Assembly (NCBI GenBank): GCA_965205255.1
Contig: OZ242051.1
Coordinates: 1,240,001 to 1,304,000 of the forward strand
Source: G965205255 sp965205255
GTDB lineage: Bacteria > Pseudomonadota > Gammaproteobacteria > Pseudomonadales > Endozoicomonadaceae
Direction: 5' to 3'
Length of the DNA: 64,000 nucleotides
Shown here: positions 9,643 to 19,033 of the stretch, one piece after another
Layout of the letters: every line of letters starts with the position of its first letter
How positions within the stretch are numbered: position 1 is the stretch's first letter
Program-made: the position numbers and the translations under genes
Notes under the pieces: model-generated
Told to the model about the DNA's origin: nothing
The model's input: only the letters and a program-made list of their open reading frames with translations
Database searches by the model: none

Positions 9643-9706
9643 AAAGATAGAAAGATAGAAAGATAGAAAGATAGAAAGATAGAAAGATAGAAAGATAGAA
9701 AGATAG
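9621..9706 (+). repeat. octanucleotide tandem repeat (AGATAGAA), about 10.7 copies
   Basis: Ten perfect copies of AGATAGAA run from 9621 to 9700 and are followed by a partial copy. The array encodes the last residues of the metal ATPase, contains its stop codon, and fills most of the gap to the kinase gene at 9764. The stop is fixed near the left end, so a change in copy number would change the spacer rather than the ATPase sequence. Confidence 0.95.
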
Positions 9707-9763
9707 ATAGCTATTCTGATGTGCAATTAACTTTTATTAAACAGAGAGTCAGGGGTCTCTTTC

Positions 9764-10252
9764 ATGTTACTTATTCTTTATGGCTCACCAGGCTCGGGCA
9801 AGACATTTATAGGTCAATGGCTAATGAATGAATATGGGTTTCATTTTTATGATGCAGATATTCATCTGACAGACGAGATGAAAGCATCTTTACATAATAA
9901 GCAACCATTTACTGATGCAATGCGTTCCCGTTTTTTTTCTATCGTAACAAATCACATGAAGTCATTACTAAAACGTTATGAAAAGCTGGTTATGGCTCAG
10001 GCAATCAGCCGAAAAATTTACCGAGATCAAATAGCCAGAACTTTTCCTTCAGCAAAGTTTATCTGCATAGAAACCTCAGACCGGCTTCGCAGAAAACGCT
10101 TGAATGAAAGAGCAGACTGGGTAACACCTGATTGGGTTGGACATCTTCTAGCGCAGCAGGAGCCACCCAGCCCTGATCATTTTTGTTTAAAAAACATTGG
10201 AGACCAGACTTATATTCAGCAACAATTTGAGCTTTTGTTTGCCAGTTGCTAA
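9764..10252 (+). CDS. small P-loop kinase, gluconokinase/shikimate-kinase-like
   Basis: 162 residues. It begins at once with a Walker A loop, LILYGSPGSGKTFIGQWL, then FYDADIHLTDEM, a layout like gluconokinase, where a DGD motif follows the first helix. A lid-like segment with several arginines (RLRRKRLNERADW) follows. It belongs to the nucleoside/small-metabolite kinase branch of P-loop proteins; the substrate cannot be told. It lies 120 bases after the metal ATPase, across the tandem repeat, and 97 bases before phoH. Confidence 0.65.
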   Translation: MLLILYGSPGSGKTFIGQWLMNEYGFHFYDADIHLTDEMKASLHNKQPFTDAMRSRFFSIVTNHMKSLLKRYEKLVMAQAISRKIYRDQIARTFPSAKFICIETSDRLRRKRLNERADWVTPDWVGHLLAQQEPPSPDHFCLKNIGDQTYIQQQFELLFASC

Positions 10253-10349
10253 TAATGTTTTATGATTAAATATAAATTTTTTGCTTTCCATACGCTCTAT
10301 GCCAGTATATTCTTACATAATAAATTTTGATTGGGAGTGATTTAGTTTT

Positions 10350-11357
10350 TTGGACACATTGTTAAATGCAGAACCTCTATTGACCCGTGGTTTCGTTTTA
10401 GAGCCCTTAAATATCGAAATACTTCGCAAAATCAGTGGTCCGTTAAATGATCATTTTTCACTGATTGAAAAACGGTTAAGTGTTTGTATTTCTAATCGTG
10501 ACGGCAGGTTTTTAGTTTACGGTAATAATAATAATCAGCTAATACAAGCAGAAGCTGTAATCCGACGGCTTCATACAGAAGCAAAAAAATCTGAGGCATT
10601 AAACTCTGATACCGTACATCTTTTGCTTCAAGAGTTTACTTCTCTGAACAATAGCTCACAACTGTCTGAGGAAAATACTGAAATCAAGCCTGACTCGGTT
10701 TTATCTATAACAATAAAAACGCCAAAAGGCCGAATTCGCCCCAGAGGCAGAAACCAACAACGTTATGTAAAGACTATTTTATCTAATGATATTAACTTTG
10801 GTATTGGTCCGGCAGGCACAGGCAAAACCTTTCTTGCCGTCGCTTGTGCTGTTCAGGCGCTCGAAGAATCAAAAGTCCAACGTATTTTATTAGTCAGACC
10901 TGCTGTCGAGGCCGGAGAAAAGCTGGGATTTCTCCCAGGAGATCTTACGCAGAAAATTGATCCTTATTTGCGTCCTCTGTATGATGCCTTATACGAAATG
11001 TTGGGGTTTGAACGCGTTGAGAGGCTGATCGAAAAAAATATTATTGAAGTTGCACCACTAGCATACATGCGCGGAAGAACACTCAATCACGCCTTTATCA
11101 TTCTGGATGAGTCCCAAAATACAACTGTTGAACAAATGAAAATGTTTTTAACCCGTATAGGTTTTGGTTCAACAGCGGTAATAACAGGTGATGTCACTCA
11201 GGTTGATTTGCCCAAAGGTGTAAGGTCCGGGTTGAGCCATTCGGTGAATGTACTTAAAGATGTTAAGGGTATTGGTCAGTTACATTTTGATTCTGGAGAT
11301 GTGGTAAGGCATACCTTAGTTCAGCGCATAGTCGAAGCTTATGAGTCTCATGAATAA
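10350..11357 (+). CDS. ybeZ: PhoH-like ATPase (YbeZ)
   Basis: 335 residues. The N-terminal part is a KH-like region, followed by the PhoH P-loop ATPase core with GIGPAGTGKTFLAVA and the Walker B region FIILDESQNTT. YbeZ works with YbeY and YbeX in ribosome and RNA quality control. The start is a TTG at 10350, ten bases after GGGAGTG; no in-frame ATG lies near. It is followed closely by ybeY, ybeX and lnt on the same strand, the standard gammaproteobacterial order. Confidence 0.93.
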   Translation: MDTLLNAEPLLTRGFVLEPLNIEILRKISGPLNDHFSLIEKRLSVCISNRDGRFLVYGNNNNQLIQAEAVIRRLHTEAKKSEALNSDTVHLLLQEFTSLNNSSQLSEENTEIKPDSVLSITIKTPKGRIRPRGRNQQRYVKTILSNDINFGIGPAGTGKTFLAVACAVQALEESKVQRILLVRPAVEAGEKLGFLPGDLTQKIDPYLRPLYDALYEMLGFERVERLIEKNIIEVAPLAYMRGRTLNHAFIILDESQNTTVEQMKMFLTRIGFGSTAVITGDVTQVDLPKGVRSGLSHSVNVLKDVKGIGQLHFDSGDVVRHTLVQRIVEAYESHE

Positions 11358-11397
11358 TTGGTTGAAAATCAGTTTTTATTAAAGATAAGTATTGTTA

Positions 11398-11868
11398 ATG
11401 AGTACTACAGTCAATATTGAAAGAGCTTGCAAATATTCATCCATTCCGCCTGATTTTTATATTAAAAAATGGGTGCAGACGGTGAAAGAGCACCAGGAAA
11501 AGGAGGGTGAGGTATGTGTATATATCGTTGGAGAAGAAGAAAGTGCGAGTCTGAATTACACTTGGAGAAATAAAGAAGGCTCGACTAATGTTCTTTCGTT
11601 TCCTGCACAAACTCCTGAAAATTTTCCTGTTTTATTGTTAGGTGATATTGCCATTTGTGCACCAGTGGTTGAACGTGAAGCAACAGAACAAACCAAAACG
11701 TTAGACGCACACTGGGCTCATATGGTTATTCATGGCACACTACATCTTTTAGGGTATGATCATATAAATGATAAAGACGCTCTTGAAATGGAAACCCTAG
11801 AGATCCATATAATGAATAAATTAGGCTTTCCTGACCCTTATAAACCCGCTTATGACACAGTGAGATAA
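11398..11868 (+). CDS. ybeY: endoribonuclease YbeY (rRNA maturation factor)
   Basis: A metal-dependent RNase acting in 16S rRNA 3'-end maturation and ribosome quality control. The zinc site is the three-histidine motif HGTLHLLGYDH near the C-terminus. TNVLSFPAQ and LGDIAICAP are the conserved strands before it. A longer frame from TTG 11392 adds only Met-Leu; ATG 11398 is preferred. It lies 40 bases after phoH and nine before ybeX. Confidence 0.95.
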   Translation: MSTTVNIERACKYSSIPPDFYIKKWVQTVKEHQEKEGEVCVYIVGEEESASLNYTWRNKEGSTNVLSFPAQTPENFPVLLLGDIAICAPVVEREATEQTKTLDAHWAHMVIHGTLHLLGYDHINDKDALEMETLEIHIMNKLGFPDPYKPAYDTVR

Positions 11869-11877
11869 AGCTGATTT

Positions 11878-12726
11878 ATGAACGACGACCCGTCCCAACC
11901 AAATACCAAGAACTGGTTTAACAAAGTTAAACAGCTATTTAGCAATGAGCCTTTGCAAAAAGAAGATCTTATTGAGCAGCTTAGGGATGCTGAGCTTCAT
12001 GACATTCTGGATAACGAAGTGCTGCATATCATGGAAGGTGCTTTGGGAGTCTCTGCAATGCAAGCAAGGGATATTATGATTCCTCGATCACAAATGGTCT
12101 GTATTTCTGCAAATGAATCACCTGAAGACTTTTTACTGCGAATATTAGCGGCAGGGCATTCCCGTTATCCGGTTATTGGTGAATCAACAGATGAAGTATT
12201 AGGTGTTTTGCTGGCAAAGGACTTATTGCCTTTATTGCTCAAAAAGAACGTTGATGCTACCTTTGATTTGAAAACAATTTTAAGACCTGCAATCTTTGTC
12301 CCTGAAAGCAAACGACTAACCATTTTACTCAGGGAGTTCAGAACCAACAAGAATCATATGGCTATTATTGCTGATGAATACGGCGGCGTTGCGGGTTTGG
12401 TAACAATAGAAGATGTTCTGGAAGAAATTGTCGGTGATATTGAAGATGAATATGATGAGGATGCAGACATTTTCATCAAACCCGTAAGCAAAAAAGAATT
12501 CATGGTGAAAGCACTGACTCCTATTGATGAGTTTAATCATTTCTTTCATGCAAATTTAAGCTCCGAAGAGTTTGACACTATTGGTGGTTTAGTTATGCAA
12601 CAGTTTGGTCATTTGCCAAAATATAATGAATCAGTTGTATTTGAGGGTTTTTGCTTTAAAGTATCTAACGCAGACAGCCGGCGGGTTCGCCTTTTAAATG
12701 TAAGCGTACAAAATAACAGCAAATAA
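11878..12726 (+). CDS. ybeX: CBS-domain protein YbeX/CorC
   Basis: 282 residues. Two CBS domains occupy about residues 65-185 (ARDIMIPRSQMVCI; GGVAGLVTIEDVLEEIVGDI), followed by a C-terminal CorC/HlyC domain (TIGGLVMQQFGHLP). It has long been called CorC, a cobalt/magnesium efflux accessory protein, and is now also linked to ribosome biology with YbeY and YbeZ. It is translationally adjacent to ybeY. Confidence 0.94.
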   Translation: MNDDPSQPNTKNWFNKVKQLFSNEPLQKEDLIEQLRDAELHDILDNEVLHIMEGALGVSAMQARDIMIPRSQMVCISANESPEDFLLRILAAGHSRYPVIGESTDEVLGVLLAKDLLPLLLKKNVDATFDLKTILRPAIFVPESKRLTILLREFRTNKNHMAIIADEYGGVAGLVTIEDVLEEIVGDIEDEYDEDADIFIKPVSKKEFMVKALTPIDEFNHFFHANLSSEEFDTIGGLVMQQFGHLPKYNESVVFEGFCFKVSNADSRRVRLLNVSVQNNSK

Positions 12727-12812
12727 TACTCTTTCATCAAAATGATTAAAATCAACTGGAACTATGTATGAAGAGTACATACTAATGATTCCACTTAATA
12801 AACGATAAATAA

Positions 12813-14297
12813 ATGCTAAAAAACATGCGTGGAAATTTACTGGTATTATTTTGTGGAGCTTGTGCAATTTTTTCTTTTAGCCCCTATCACCAATGGTGGG
12901 TGCTATGCGTCATAACAGCAATATTATACCTTTCTTTACATAACTTATCTGTTCGTCAGGCCGCATGGAGAGGATTCTTCTTTGGAGTTGGTTTTTTTGG
13001 TACTGGGGTTTCTTGGGTTTATGTAAGCATCCACCTTTTTGGTAATGCGTCTCCTATACTAGCTGGCGGGCTGACATTCTTATTTGTCATTGCATTAGCA
13101 GCAGTATTTTTCTTGCTGTGGTGTTCGATATATCAATGGCTAATTAAACGACACAAAAATAGTGCTTTGGCACCACTTCTATTTACATCTTGCTGGGTGC
13201 TTGGCGAGTTTTTTCGTAGCTGGTTTGCCACAGGTTTTCCATGGCTGCTAAGTGGCTATACTTTAATAGACACTCCTGCTTCAGGATTGGCACCCATTAT
13301 TGGAGTTTATGGTTTAAGTTTTATTCTGACATTGATAAGCGTCTCTTTTGCTCAATTGATAAAAACACCACGAAAACTATCTGTTTCTTTTGTCTTGGCT
13401 TTTACTGTATTGGCAAGCTTGACAGCTATACCCTTCCAACACATTAAGTGGACATACCCTAAAGGTAATAATTTAACATTTAGCGCAGTACAAGGTAACA
13501 TTCCCCAACAAGCCAAGTGGGATCAAGCTTATTTGGAAAAAATTGTACATACTTATTTACGGCTCAGCAAACGTAACGAACACAAAGATTTGATTATTTG
13601 GCCTGAGAATGCCATTCCAATAATTTACCAAAACAACCCAGAACTTATAAGTTCGCTAAATGAACAAGCGCTTTCTCATAATAATGCACTTGTCTTTGGT
13701 ATGCCGTGGCAGGAGCAAGGAAAAATATATAATGCCGTGCTAGCCATAGGGAAAGGGCAAGGACATTATTTAAAACAAAAACTGGTACCATTTGGAGAAT
13801 ATGTACCGATGGAATCATGGCTTCGGGGACTGATTAGCTTTTTTGATCTTCCCATGTCTGAATTTAGTAGCGGAAAATCAAATCAACAGTTAATCTCTGT
13901 CAAAGGTTACCCTGTTGCCGTGTATATTTGTTATGAGGCGGTCTATCCCGATTTTTCAGCAAAACTAGCTCGCAGAAGTGCTTTTATCATTACGATAAGT
14001 GATGATTCTTGGTTTGGAAAATCAGCGGGACCCTGGCAACATTTTCAAATGGTAAGAATGCGAGCCTTGGAAACAGGACGTTATCTGATTAATGATACAA
14101 ATAACAGTCATACATCTCTTATTTCTCCCGAAGGAAAAGTCCTGAAACAGATACCTTCATTTCATGCAGGTGCACTTCATGGCTCTATTACACCTATGGC
14201 TGGTGAAACACCCTTTATGAGATATGGCTCAACACCTATATTCATTTTATGCTTGGCATTGATAGTAATTTCTCGCCTCAAGCGAAAAAATAACTGA
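12813..14297 (+). CDS. lnt: apolipoprotein N-acyltransferase Lnt
   Basis: 494 residues. An inner-membrane enzyme that adds the third acyl chain to the N-terminal cysteine of lipoproteins. About six hydrophobic segments fill the first 190 residues. The periplasmic nitrilase-like domain follows, with the Glu-Lys-Cys triad visible in LIIWPENAIP, LKQKLVPFGEYVP and the VYICYEAVYPDF cysteine. It is the last gene of the ybeZ-ybeY-ybeX-lnt group, ending in TGA. Confidence 0.96.
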   Translation: MLKNMRGNLLVLFCGACAIFSFSPYHQWWVLCVITAILYLSLHNLSVRQAAWRGFFFGVGFFGTGVSWVYVSIHLFGNASPILAGGLTFLFVIALAAVFFLLWCSIYQWLIKRHKNSALAPLLFTSCWVLGEFFRSWFATGFPWLLSGYTLIDTPASGLAPIIGVYGLSFILTLISVSFAQLIKTPRKLSVSFVLAFTVLASLTAIPFQHIKWTYPKGNNLTFSAVQGNIPQQAKWDQAYLEKIVHTYLRLSKRNEHKDLIIWPENAIPIIYQNNPELISSLNEQALSHNNALVFGMPWQEQGKIYNAVLAIGKGQGHYLKQKLVPFGEYVPMESWLRGLISFFDLPMSEFSSGKSNQQLISVKGYPVAVYICYEAVYPDFSAKLARRSAFIITISDDSWFGKSAGPWQHFQMVRMRALETGRYLINDTNNSHTSLISPEGKVLKQIPSFHAGALHGSITPMAGETPFMRYGSTPIFILCLALIVISRLKRKNN

Positions 14298-14668
14298 TAA
14301 CACTTCTCCGTCTCCATAAACCCGATATAAGCGACAATATATATTTACATGGGATTTGCGATAAAGAAAAATATAATTAATGTGGACAGGCGTGTAAAAA
14401 AGTCTATTTTTATAATGACTTTTCATTAGTACATGATTCTGTCAAATATAACAACCCGTTTCTTTAATATCCCATCGTTTGTTTTTTACTATAAGGTTGT
14501 TGGGGTTTGAAACTAATACAGATCAGTTAGCAGTACAGGATAATATTATTTATACAGAATGACAGTTACTCAATGAATGAATGATATCAAAGCCCAAACA
14601 TTATTAAACAATGTGATTTAGCAGAAGATGACCGCCCTATTATTAGGAAATAATTTAAGGTATAAAAT
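14298..14668. other. intergenic gap lnt-crc
   Basis: AT-rich with no open frame worth calling. It probably contains the crc promoter, but no motif is clear enough to mark. Confidence 0.4.
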
Positions 14669-15457
14669 ATGCGCATCATTAGTTTTAATGCAGAAGGAAT
14701 TATATCTGCTGAATCCAAAGGTTTCTTTAGTTGGATAAGACAACAAGATGCGGACATTATCTGCATACAAGATCTTCAGGCTCGTGAAAACAATCTTCAG
14801 TCCGATCGCTTTCATATAGAGGGGTATCATCCCTACTTCTTCGAAAACTTTACTTCTACAGAATCACACCCACCTGGGGGGGTCGCTATCTACACACGAA
14901 CAACACCCAAAGCGATTATCATGGGAACAGGTATACCAATAATTGATAATGAAGGGCGCTATATTCAGGCGGACTTTAATAACATAAGTATCAGTAGTTT
15001 GCTGGTTCCGGGATCAGTTAATTGTCTAGACCAGCAGGAAGATAAGTATGCATTTCTTGATGCTTATTTACTCTTTTTAAAAAAGCAGAGCAGAAAACGA
15101 CGGGAAGTTATTACCTGTGGAACATTTAATATTGCACACACAAAGAACGATGTTTTTTGTTACGAAGATAATAAAAACAGATCAGGAGCACTGGTTGAGG
15201 AACAACGCTGGATGAATCTTTTACTCAGCAGTATGAATTATGCAGACTGCTTCCAAAAAAAACAGGATGAGGGGAGTTTATTTACCTTCTGGGAAAACAA
15301 TGTTAACAGAGAAAATAATGATGGCTGGCGTATTGATTATCAGATAGTCACGCAAAACATTAAACCAAAAGTGTCAACAACAAATATTTACACTTATCAG
15401 CAATTTTCCAGACATGCGCCAGTTGTTGTCGATTACGAATGGGATTTGACTATGTAG
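14669..15457 (+). CDS. crc: Crc-type catabolite repression control protein (ExoIII fold)
   Basis: 262 residues with the exonuclease III/endonuclease-phosphatase fold, but closest by eye to Pseudomonas Crc: MRIISFNAEGI start, ADIICIQDLQA where true ExoIII has a catalytic Glu, GRYIQADFNNISISSLL, KRREVITCGTFNIAH, GWRIDYQIVT, and the C-terminus RHAPVVVDYEWDLTM. Crc lacks nuclease activity and acts with Hfq to block translation of catabolic mRNAs. It is adjacent to rph, as in Pseudomonas. The degenerate active site supports Crc over a working nuclease. Confidence 0.85.
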   Translation: MRIISFNAEGIISAESKGFFSWIRQQDADIICIQDLQARENNLQSDRFHIEGYHPYFFENFTSTESHPPGGVAIYTRTTPKAIIMGTGIPIIDNEGRYIQADFNNISISSLLVPGSVNCLDQQEDKYAFLDAYLLFLKKQSRKRREVITCGTFNIAHTKNDVFCYEDNKNRSGALVEEQRWMNLLLSSMNYADCFQKKQDEGSLFTFWENNVNRENNDGWRIDYQIVTQNIKPKVSTTNIYTYQQFSRHAPVVVDYEWDLTM

Positions 15458-15477
15458 CTTCAGTTCGACATAACAAT

Positions 15478-15527
15478 ACAGAAACTGAGCCTATATGCTG
15501 AATATTCAGTAAAGGCTTAGTTTCTGT
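15478..15527. terminator. inverted repeat between convergent crc and rph, possible bidirectional terminator
   Basis: ACAGAAACTGAGCC (15478-15491) and GGCTTAGTTTCTGT (15514-15527) form a 14-base stem with one G-T pair and a 22-base loop. It lies between the convergent ends of crc and rph. No clear T-run follows, so intrinsic termination is uncertain. Confidence 0.5.
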
Positions 15528-15681
15528 ATATGGATAAGTGACCAACCTCTGATCAAGTAAACCATAAAAGCATGTCAAAACAGTAGATAAAACAGGTTTT
15601 TGTATTATTTTCATTGCATTATACGACAAAATATTATAACGACGATGGATGGAAATACTTTTTTCGTATAATGCATAAAAT

Positions 15682-16401
15682 CTATTTGCCCAGCGCCTCT
15701 TTTTGAACTGAGATAATTTGCTCAATGCCCTGATGAGCCAACGCCATCATATTATCCATATCTTCCTGACTAAAAGCACAATCACCCTCAGCTGTACCCT
15801 GTAGCTCAATGAATCGGCCTTTTTCTGTCATCACAACATTCATGTCAGTTTCTGCACAAGAGTCTTCCATATAATCCAAATCTATCAATGCATTTTCATT
15901 GTACAGACCAACAGAAACTGCGCCTACCATATATTTTAAAGGATCAGTCTTAATAATTTTATTGCGTTGCATGTGGTGAAGACAATCCACTAACGCAACA
16001 CAACCACCGGTAATTGAAGCAGTTCTCGTGCCTCCATCGGCCTGAATTACATCACAATCAATAGTAATACTATTTTCGCCCATCGCTTTGAGGTTAACAG
16101 CTGCTCGTAATGATCGACCAATTAAACGCTGTATTTCTTGTGTTCGCCCAGATAGTTTTCCTTTGTTAGCTTCCCGCATATTTCTTTCATTGGTCGCTCT
16201 AGGAAGCATCCCGTATTCAGCAGTTATCCAGCCTTTCCCGGTACCTTTTAACCACCTTGGAACATTTTTTTCAACACTTGCTGTACAAATAACTTTTGTA
16301 TGACCAAATTCCACCAACACCGAACCTTCTGCATGCATGGTGAAATTTCGGGTAATTTTAATATCACGTAGCTGTTCAGCTTCTCGTCCACTTGGGCGCA
16401 T
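15682..16401 (-). CDS. rph: ribonuclease PH
   Basis: A phosphorolytic 3'-to-5' exoribonuclease that trims tRNA and rRNA ends. From MRPSGREAEQLRDIKI the protein is 239 residues, the normal size. Visible family features are GSVLVEFGHTKVICTASVE, the phosphate-site region RATNERN...GRTQEIQRLIGRSLRA, DCDVIQADGGTRTASI and EGDCAFSQEDMD. A longer frame from 16458 adds 19 unconserved residues; the start at 16401 is chosen because MRPSGR is the family N-terminus. Confidence 0.95.
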   Translation of the reverse strand: MRPSGREAEQLRDIKITRNFTMHAEGSVLVEFGHTKVICTASVEKNVPRWLKGTGKGWITAEYGMLPRATNERNMREANKGKLSGRTQEIQRLIGRSLRAAVNLKAMGENSITIDCDVIQADGGTRTASITGGCVALVDCLHHMQRNKIIKTDPLKYMVGAVSVGLYNENALIDLDYMEDSCAETDMNVVMTEKGRFIELQGTAEGDCAFSQEDMDNMMALAHQGIEQIISVQKEALGK

Positions 16402-16474
16402 ATTTAATCCTTTTAGTGTTTCATACGATAGGAGCATTATAATGAAATAATATTGCAATGAAGAACCGTTAATC

Positions 16475-17428
16475 CTACCTTTTTAAGTCTGTTGGGTCTA
16501 ACCATTTTTCTATGGACTTAAAGCAGATTTCTCTGTTCTGCTCAGACTCATTAGCTAGGTGATGCCGAGCAGTACCAAGATACACAATGTTACTCTTTAT
16601 GTATAGGTTATTTAAAAAAGGTATATTAAAACGCCAGTCGACTGTTCGGTCTTTTTCTCCCTGAAAAATCAGAGAAAAAATATTAATTTTCCGATTACAA
16701 TTAAGTATACGTTTATTCCATCTAAACAAAGCAGATAACCAGTTTAGTGAAATTTCACCAGACTGCAAAGGGTCTTTAGTTTTAATAAAATCCATGAAAT
16801 CAGAATTGTTGGAATTTATCGAAAATGAGCGTTTCACCTTGCTGACAAAAGGCTTTATCAAATAAAGTAGCATTTTTATACTTCGCCAGTATGTAATACG
16901 AACGAGCGGCGCAAAAAGAACAACTCCTTGTATCTCATACGAACCAGTATCCTCAAAAAGAAGACTATTAGTAATGATGGCTCCACCTGTACTTTGCCCA
17001 AAAAGATACCAGTGCTTTGGAAGTTTATTCTTAGCCCATGAAAGACAATTGACAAATATCTTTGAATAATCTGAAAAATCGTCAATAGCCGTTCTTACCC
17101 CCGAAGATAAACCATGCCCAGGCAGATCAAAAATAAAAACACAATAAGAATTTTCCAGAAAAAAGCGGATTAAATGATGATACAAGCCGGCATGATCCAA
17201 ATAGCCATGAACAATAAATATTGTACCCTTTGATTGTTCAGGTAACCAGTATTGCGCAAATATCTGATAATTGCAGGTCTCAATAAATCCCGCATTATAA
17301 TGCAAAACCACAGGTAACGAATAGTAATCAAGATATTGCTTCAGAGCATCGCTTTGCTGACACGGGTTATCAAAATCCAGTAACTTTAATCGATTAACAA
17401 GAGAGCTGAAAAAGTGTGTATTCATCAC
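16475..17428 (-). CDS. alpha/beta hydrolase (monoacylglycerol lipase/lysophospholipase-like)
   Basis: 317 residues, Hydrolase_4 type. The oxyanion segment IFIVHGYLDHAGLY and FDLPGHGLSSG are followed by the nucleophile elbow GQSTGG (Ser near residue 169). An acid appears in GEKDRTVDW and the His in ARHHLANE. The likely role is hydrolysis of monoacylglycerols or lysophospholipids; the substrate is not known. It lies 73 bases upstream of rph on the same strand, so the two may be co-transcribed. Confidence 0.8.
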   Translation of the reverse strand: MMNTHFFSSLVNRLKLLDFDNPCQQSDALKQYLDYYSLPVVLHYNAGFIETCNYQIFAQYWLPEQSKGTIFIVHGYLDHAGLYHHLIRFFLENSYCVFIFDLPGHGLSSGVRTAIDDFSDYSKIFVNCLSWAKNKLPKHWYLFGQSTGGAIITNSLLFEDTGSYEIQGVVLFAPLVRITYWRSIKMLLYLIKPFVSKVKRSFSINSNNSDFMDFIKTKDPLQSGEISLNWLSALFRWNKRILNCNRKINIFSLIFQGEKDRTVDWRFNIPFLNNLYIKSNIVYLGTARHHLANESEQNREICFKSIEKWLDPTDLKR

Positions 17429-17523
17429 AGTTTTAATCCTCTAAATGATTAAAACTGAGTATATGCCATAATGATCACCAATTACATATAACTGAAAACG
17501 ATAGGCACAAAAAAAGCTCTTTT

Positions 17524-17698
17524 ATACTAAAATCTGCTTCTATCTACTTCTATGATGATACTTCTATGATTCTACTTTTCTGGTCTTGCTGTTATGTGTT
17601 ATAGCTCCTCGAAATCAAGCTATTACTCGTCACTTTGCCTTTAATAGCAAGCCATAAAATCATGCTCATAACAGTAGTTATGAAACAGGATTTGGTAT
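17524..17698 (+). mobile_element. inverted-repeat element (MITE-like), copy 3
   Basis: Starts ATACTAAAATCTGCTTCTAT, contains CTACTTTTCTGGTCTTGCTG, TTACTCGTCACTTTGCCTTT and GCCATAAAATCATGCTCATA, and ends CAGTAGTTATGAAACAGGAT then TTGGTAT. The ends are imperfect inverted repeats. There is no open frame. Confidence 0.75.
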
Positions 17699-17705
17699 TA
17701 CGGGT

Positions 17706-18596
17706 TTATAGAAAATCAAACGGATTATTTGCACGCTCAATACCATGGTTTATATCTTCCAACCATTGATTTGCTATTTTTTTGACCTCAGGATAATGGC
17801 TATTTTTTAATAAAATAATATCTTTTGCCATTTTATTGAGCTTTTGAATAAGCTCCCCCCCTTTTTCTTTATAAGCCATCTTTGATATTTCTCCACCACC
17901 ATATTTACTTCTAAGAGTTTCTAATTTATCCAGCTGATTTTGAGGTCCAATGGCTTTCAATACGGCTTCGAAATTTCTTTCGAGGATATCCACAACTTCA
18001 AGACGAGATGTTTTAAGCTCCTGCACATTCTTATCATTGTTTTCCTTTTTAGTGGCCTTCCCATATTTGCCTACACCCAATACACGTATATATTGCTCTT
18101 CCATTAGTTGAACCGCCCCCAAAAACTCTTCATTTGCTTTTTTCAACAAATTAACACTATGTATAATTAGCTCCAACCCACCCTTTTGACTCATAGCAGG
18201 GTTAGTTGACTGCAATAAAACTGATAGCTCGGCTGCTTTAGGACAGGGAAAACACCTCCAGCCTGTGGATAAATCAAACATAGTATGAGTGAATGGCATG
18301 GCAATTTTATAAGGTTTATCGCTATTACTGATACTCGGTTTTTTTTCGCCCTCTGAAACCTTATTCAACTTACGTAAGAACAGGCTCAGATCATCTATTT
18401 GACTGGTTTTACGTGAGCGAATCAGATTGATGAGTTTAGTAATAAGTCCGAAAGTAATTATGTTTGCAATTCGACGACCTAAGCTACCTGTTTTTTTGCC
18501 TGCAACTGTTGTTTCTTGGAGTCTTTGGTAGTTATTGGCTGGTCTAACAAACGGTAAAAACCGAAAAATTTTCAAATTAGCCTCTCTCGTTATCAT
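17706..18596 (-). CDS. hypothetical protein, helical
   Basis: 296 residues, not recognised. It has no signal peptide or clear membrane segment beyond a mildly hydrophobic stretch near residue 45 (IANIITFGLITKLINLI). The C-terminal two-thirds looks mostly helical, with charged segments such as KKANEEFLGAVQLMEEQ and ILERNFEAVLKAIG. A FPCPKAAEL segment near residue 117 carries one of its few cysteines. It ends against a MITE-like copy and is isolated from other genes. Confidence 0.6.
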   Translation of the reverse strand: MITREANLKIFRFLPFVRPANNYQRLQETTVAGKKTGSLGRRIANIITFGLITKLINLIRSRKTSQIDDLSLFLRKLNKVSEGEKKPSISNSDKPYKIAMPFTHTMFDLSTGWRCFPCPKAAELSVLLQSTNPAMSQKGGLELIIHSVNLLKKANEEFLGAVQLMEEQYIRVLGVGKYGKATKKENNDKNVQELKTSRLEVVDILERNFEAVLKAIGPQNQLDKLETLRSKYGGGEISKMAYKEKGGELIQKLNKMAKDIILLKNSHYPEVKKIANQWLEDINHGIERANNPFDFL

Positions 18597-19033
18597 TTTA
18601 TTAATTATGTGAGCTATTTACCTCAATTTAACGCAAAAAACATTATAAAACATAGCTTCCGTATCTGGCGATGTTAAGGACAACAATAAGATAAACAAAA
18701 ACTACTATATTCATCCCCACCCTTATCAACTTACAGAAACATCACACAAAATGAAACCATAGCTAGCATCAGGCAACTCTTTACAGAAAAAAAATCACTC
18801 GCTTTCAGCTGGTCAGCATTCAAAATGCCAGTAATTATTTGCGTACCCTTTTTTTATTTACGCTCTTTCGCATGAGAAATAATAAAAATACAATGCCCGT
18901 TTCAGACTTTAATGACAAGTAGTTTTTATCCATACAGGAGTTGCCAGCTTTCATAAAGGCCATTTAAACAGAGTTTTAATTAAATAGTGGGCACACCAGA
19001 CTAAAAACATACCCACTTTAAAAATCCAAAAAA
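18597..19033. other. intergenic gap, nothing recognised
   Basis: 437 AT-rich bases between two minus-strand genes of unknown function. No open frame, repeat or clear terminator was found. Confidence 0.4.
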
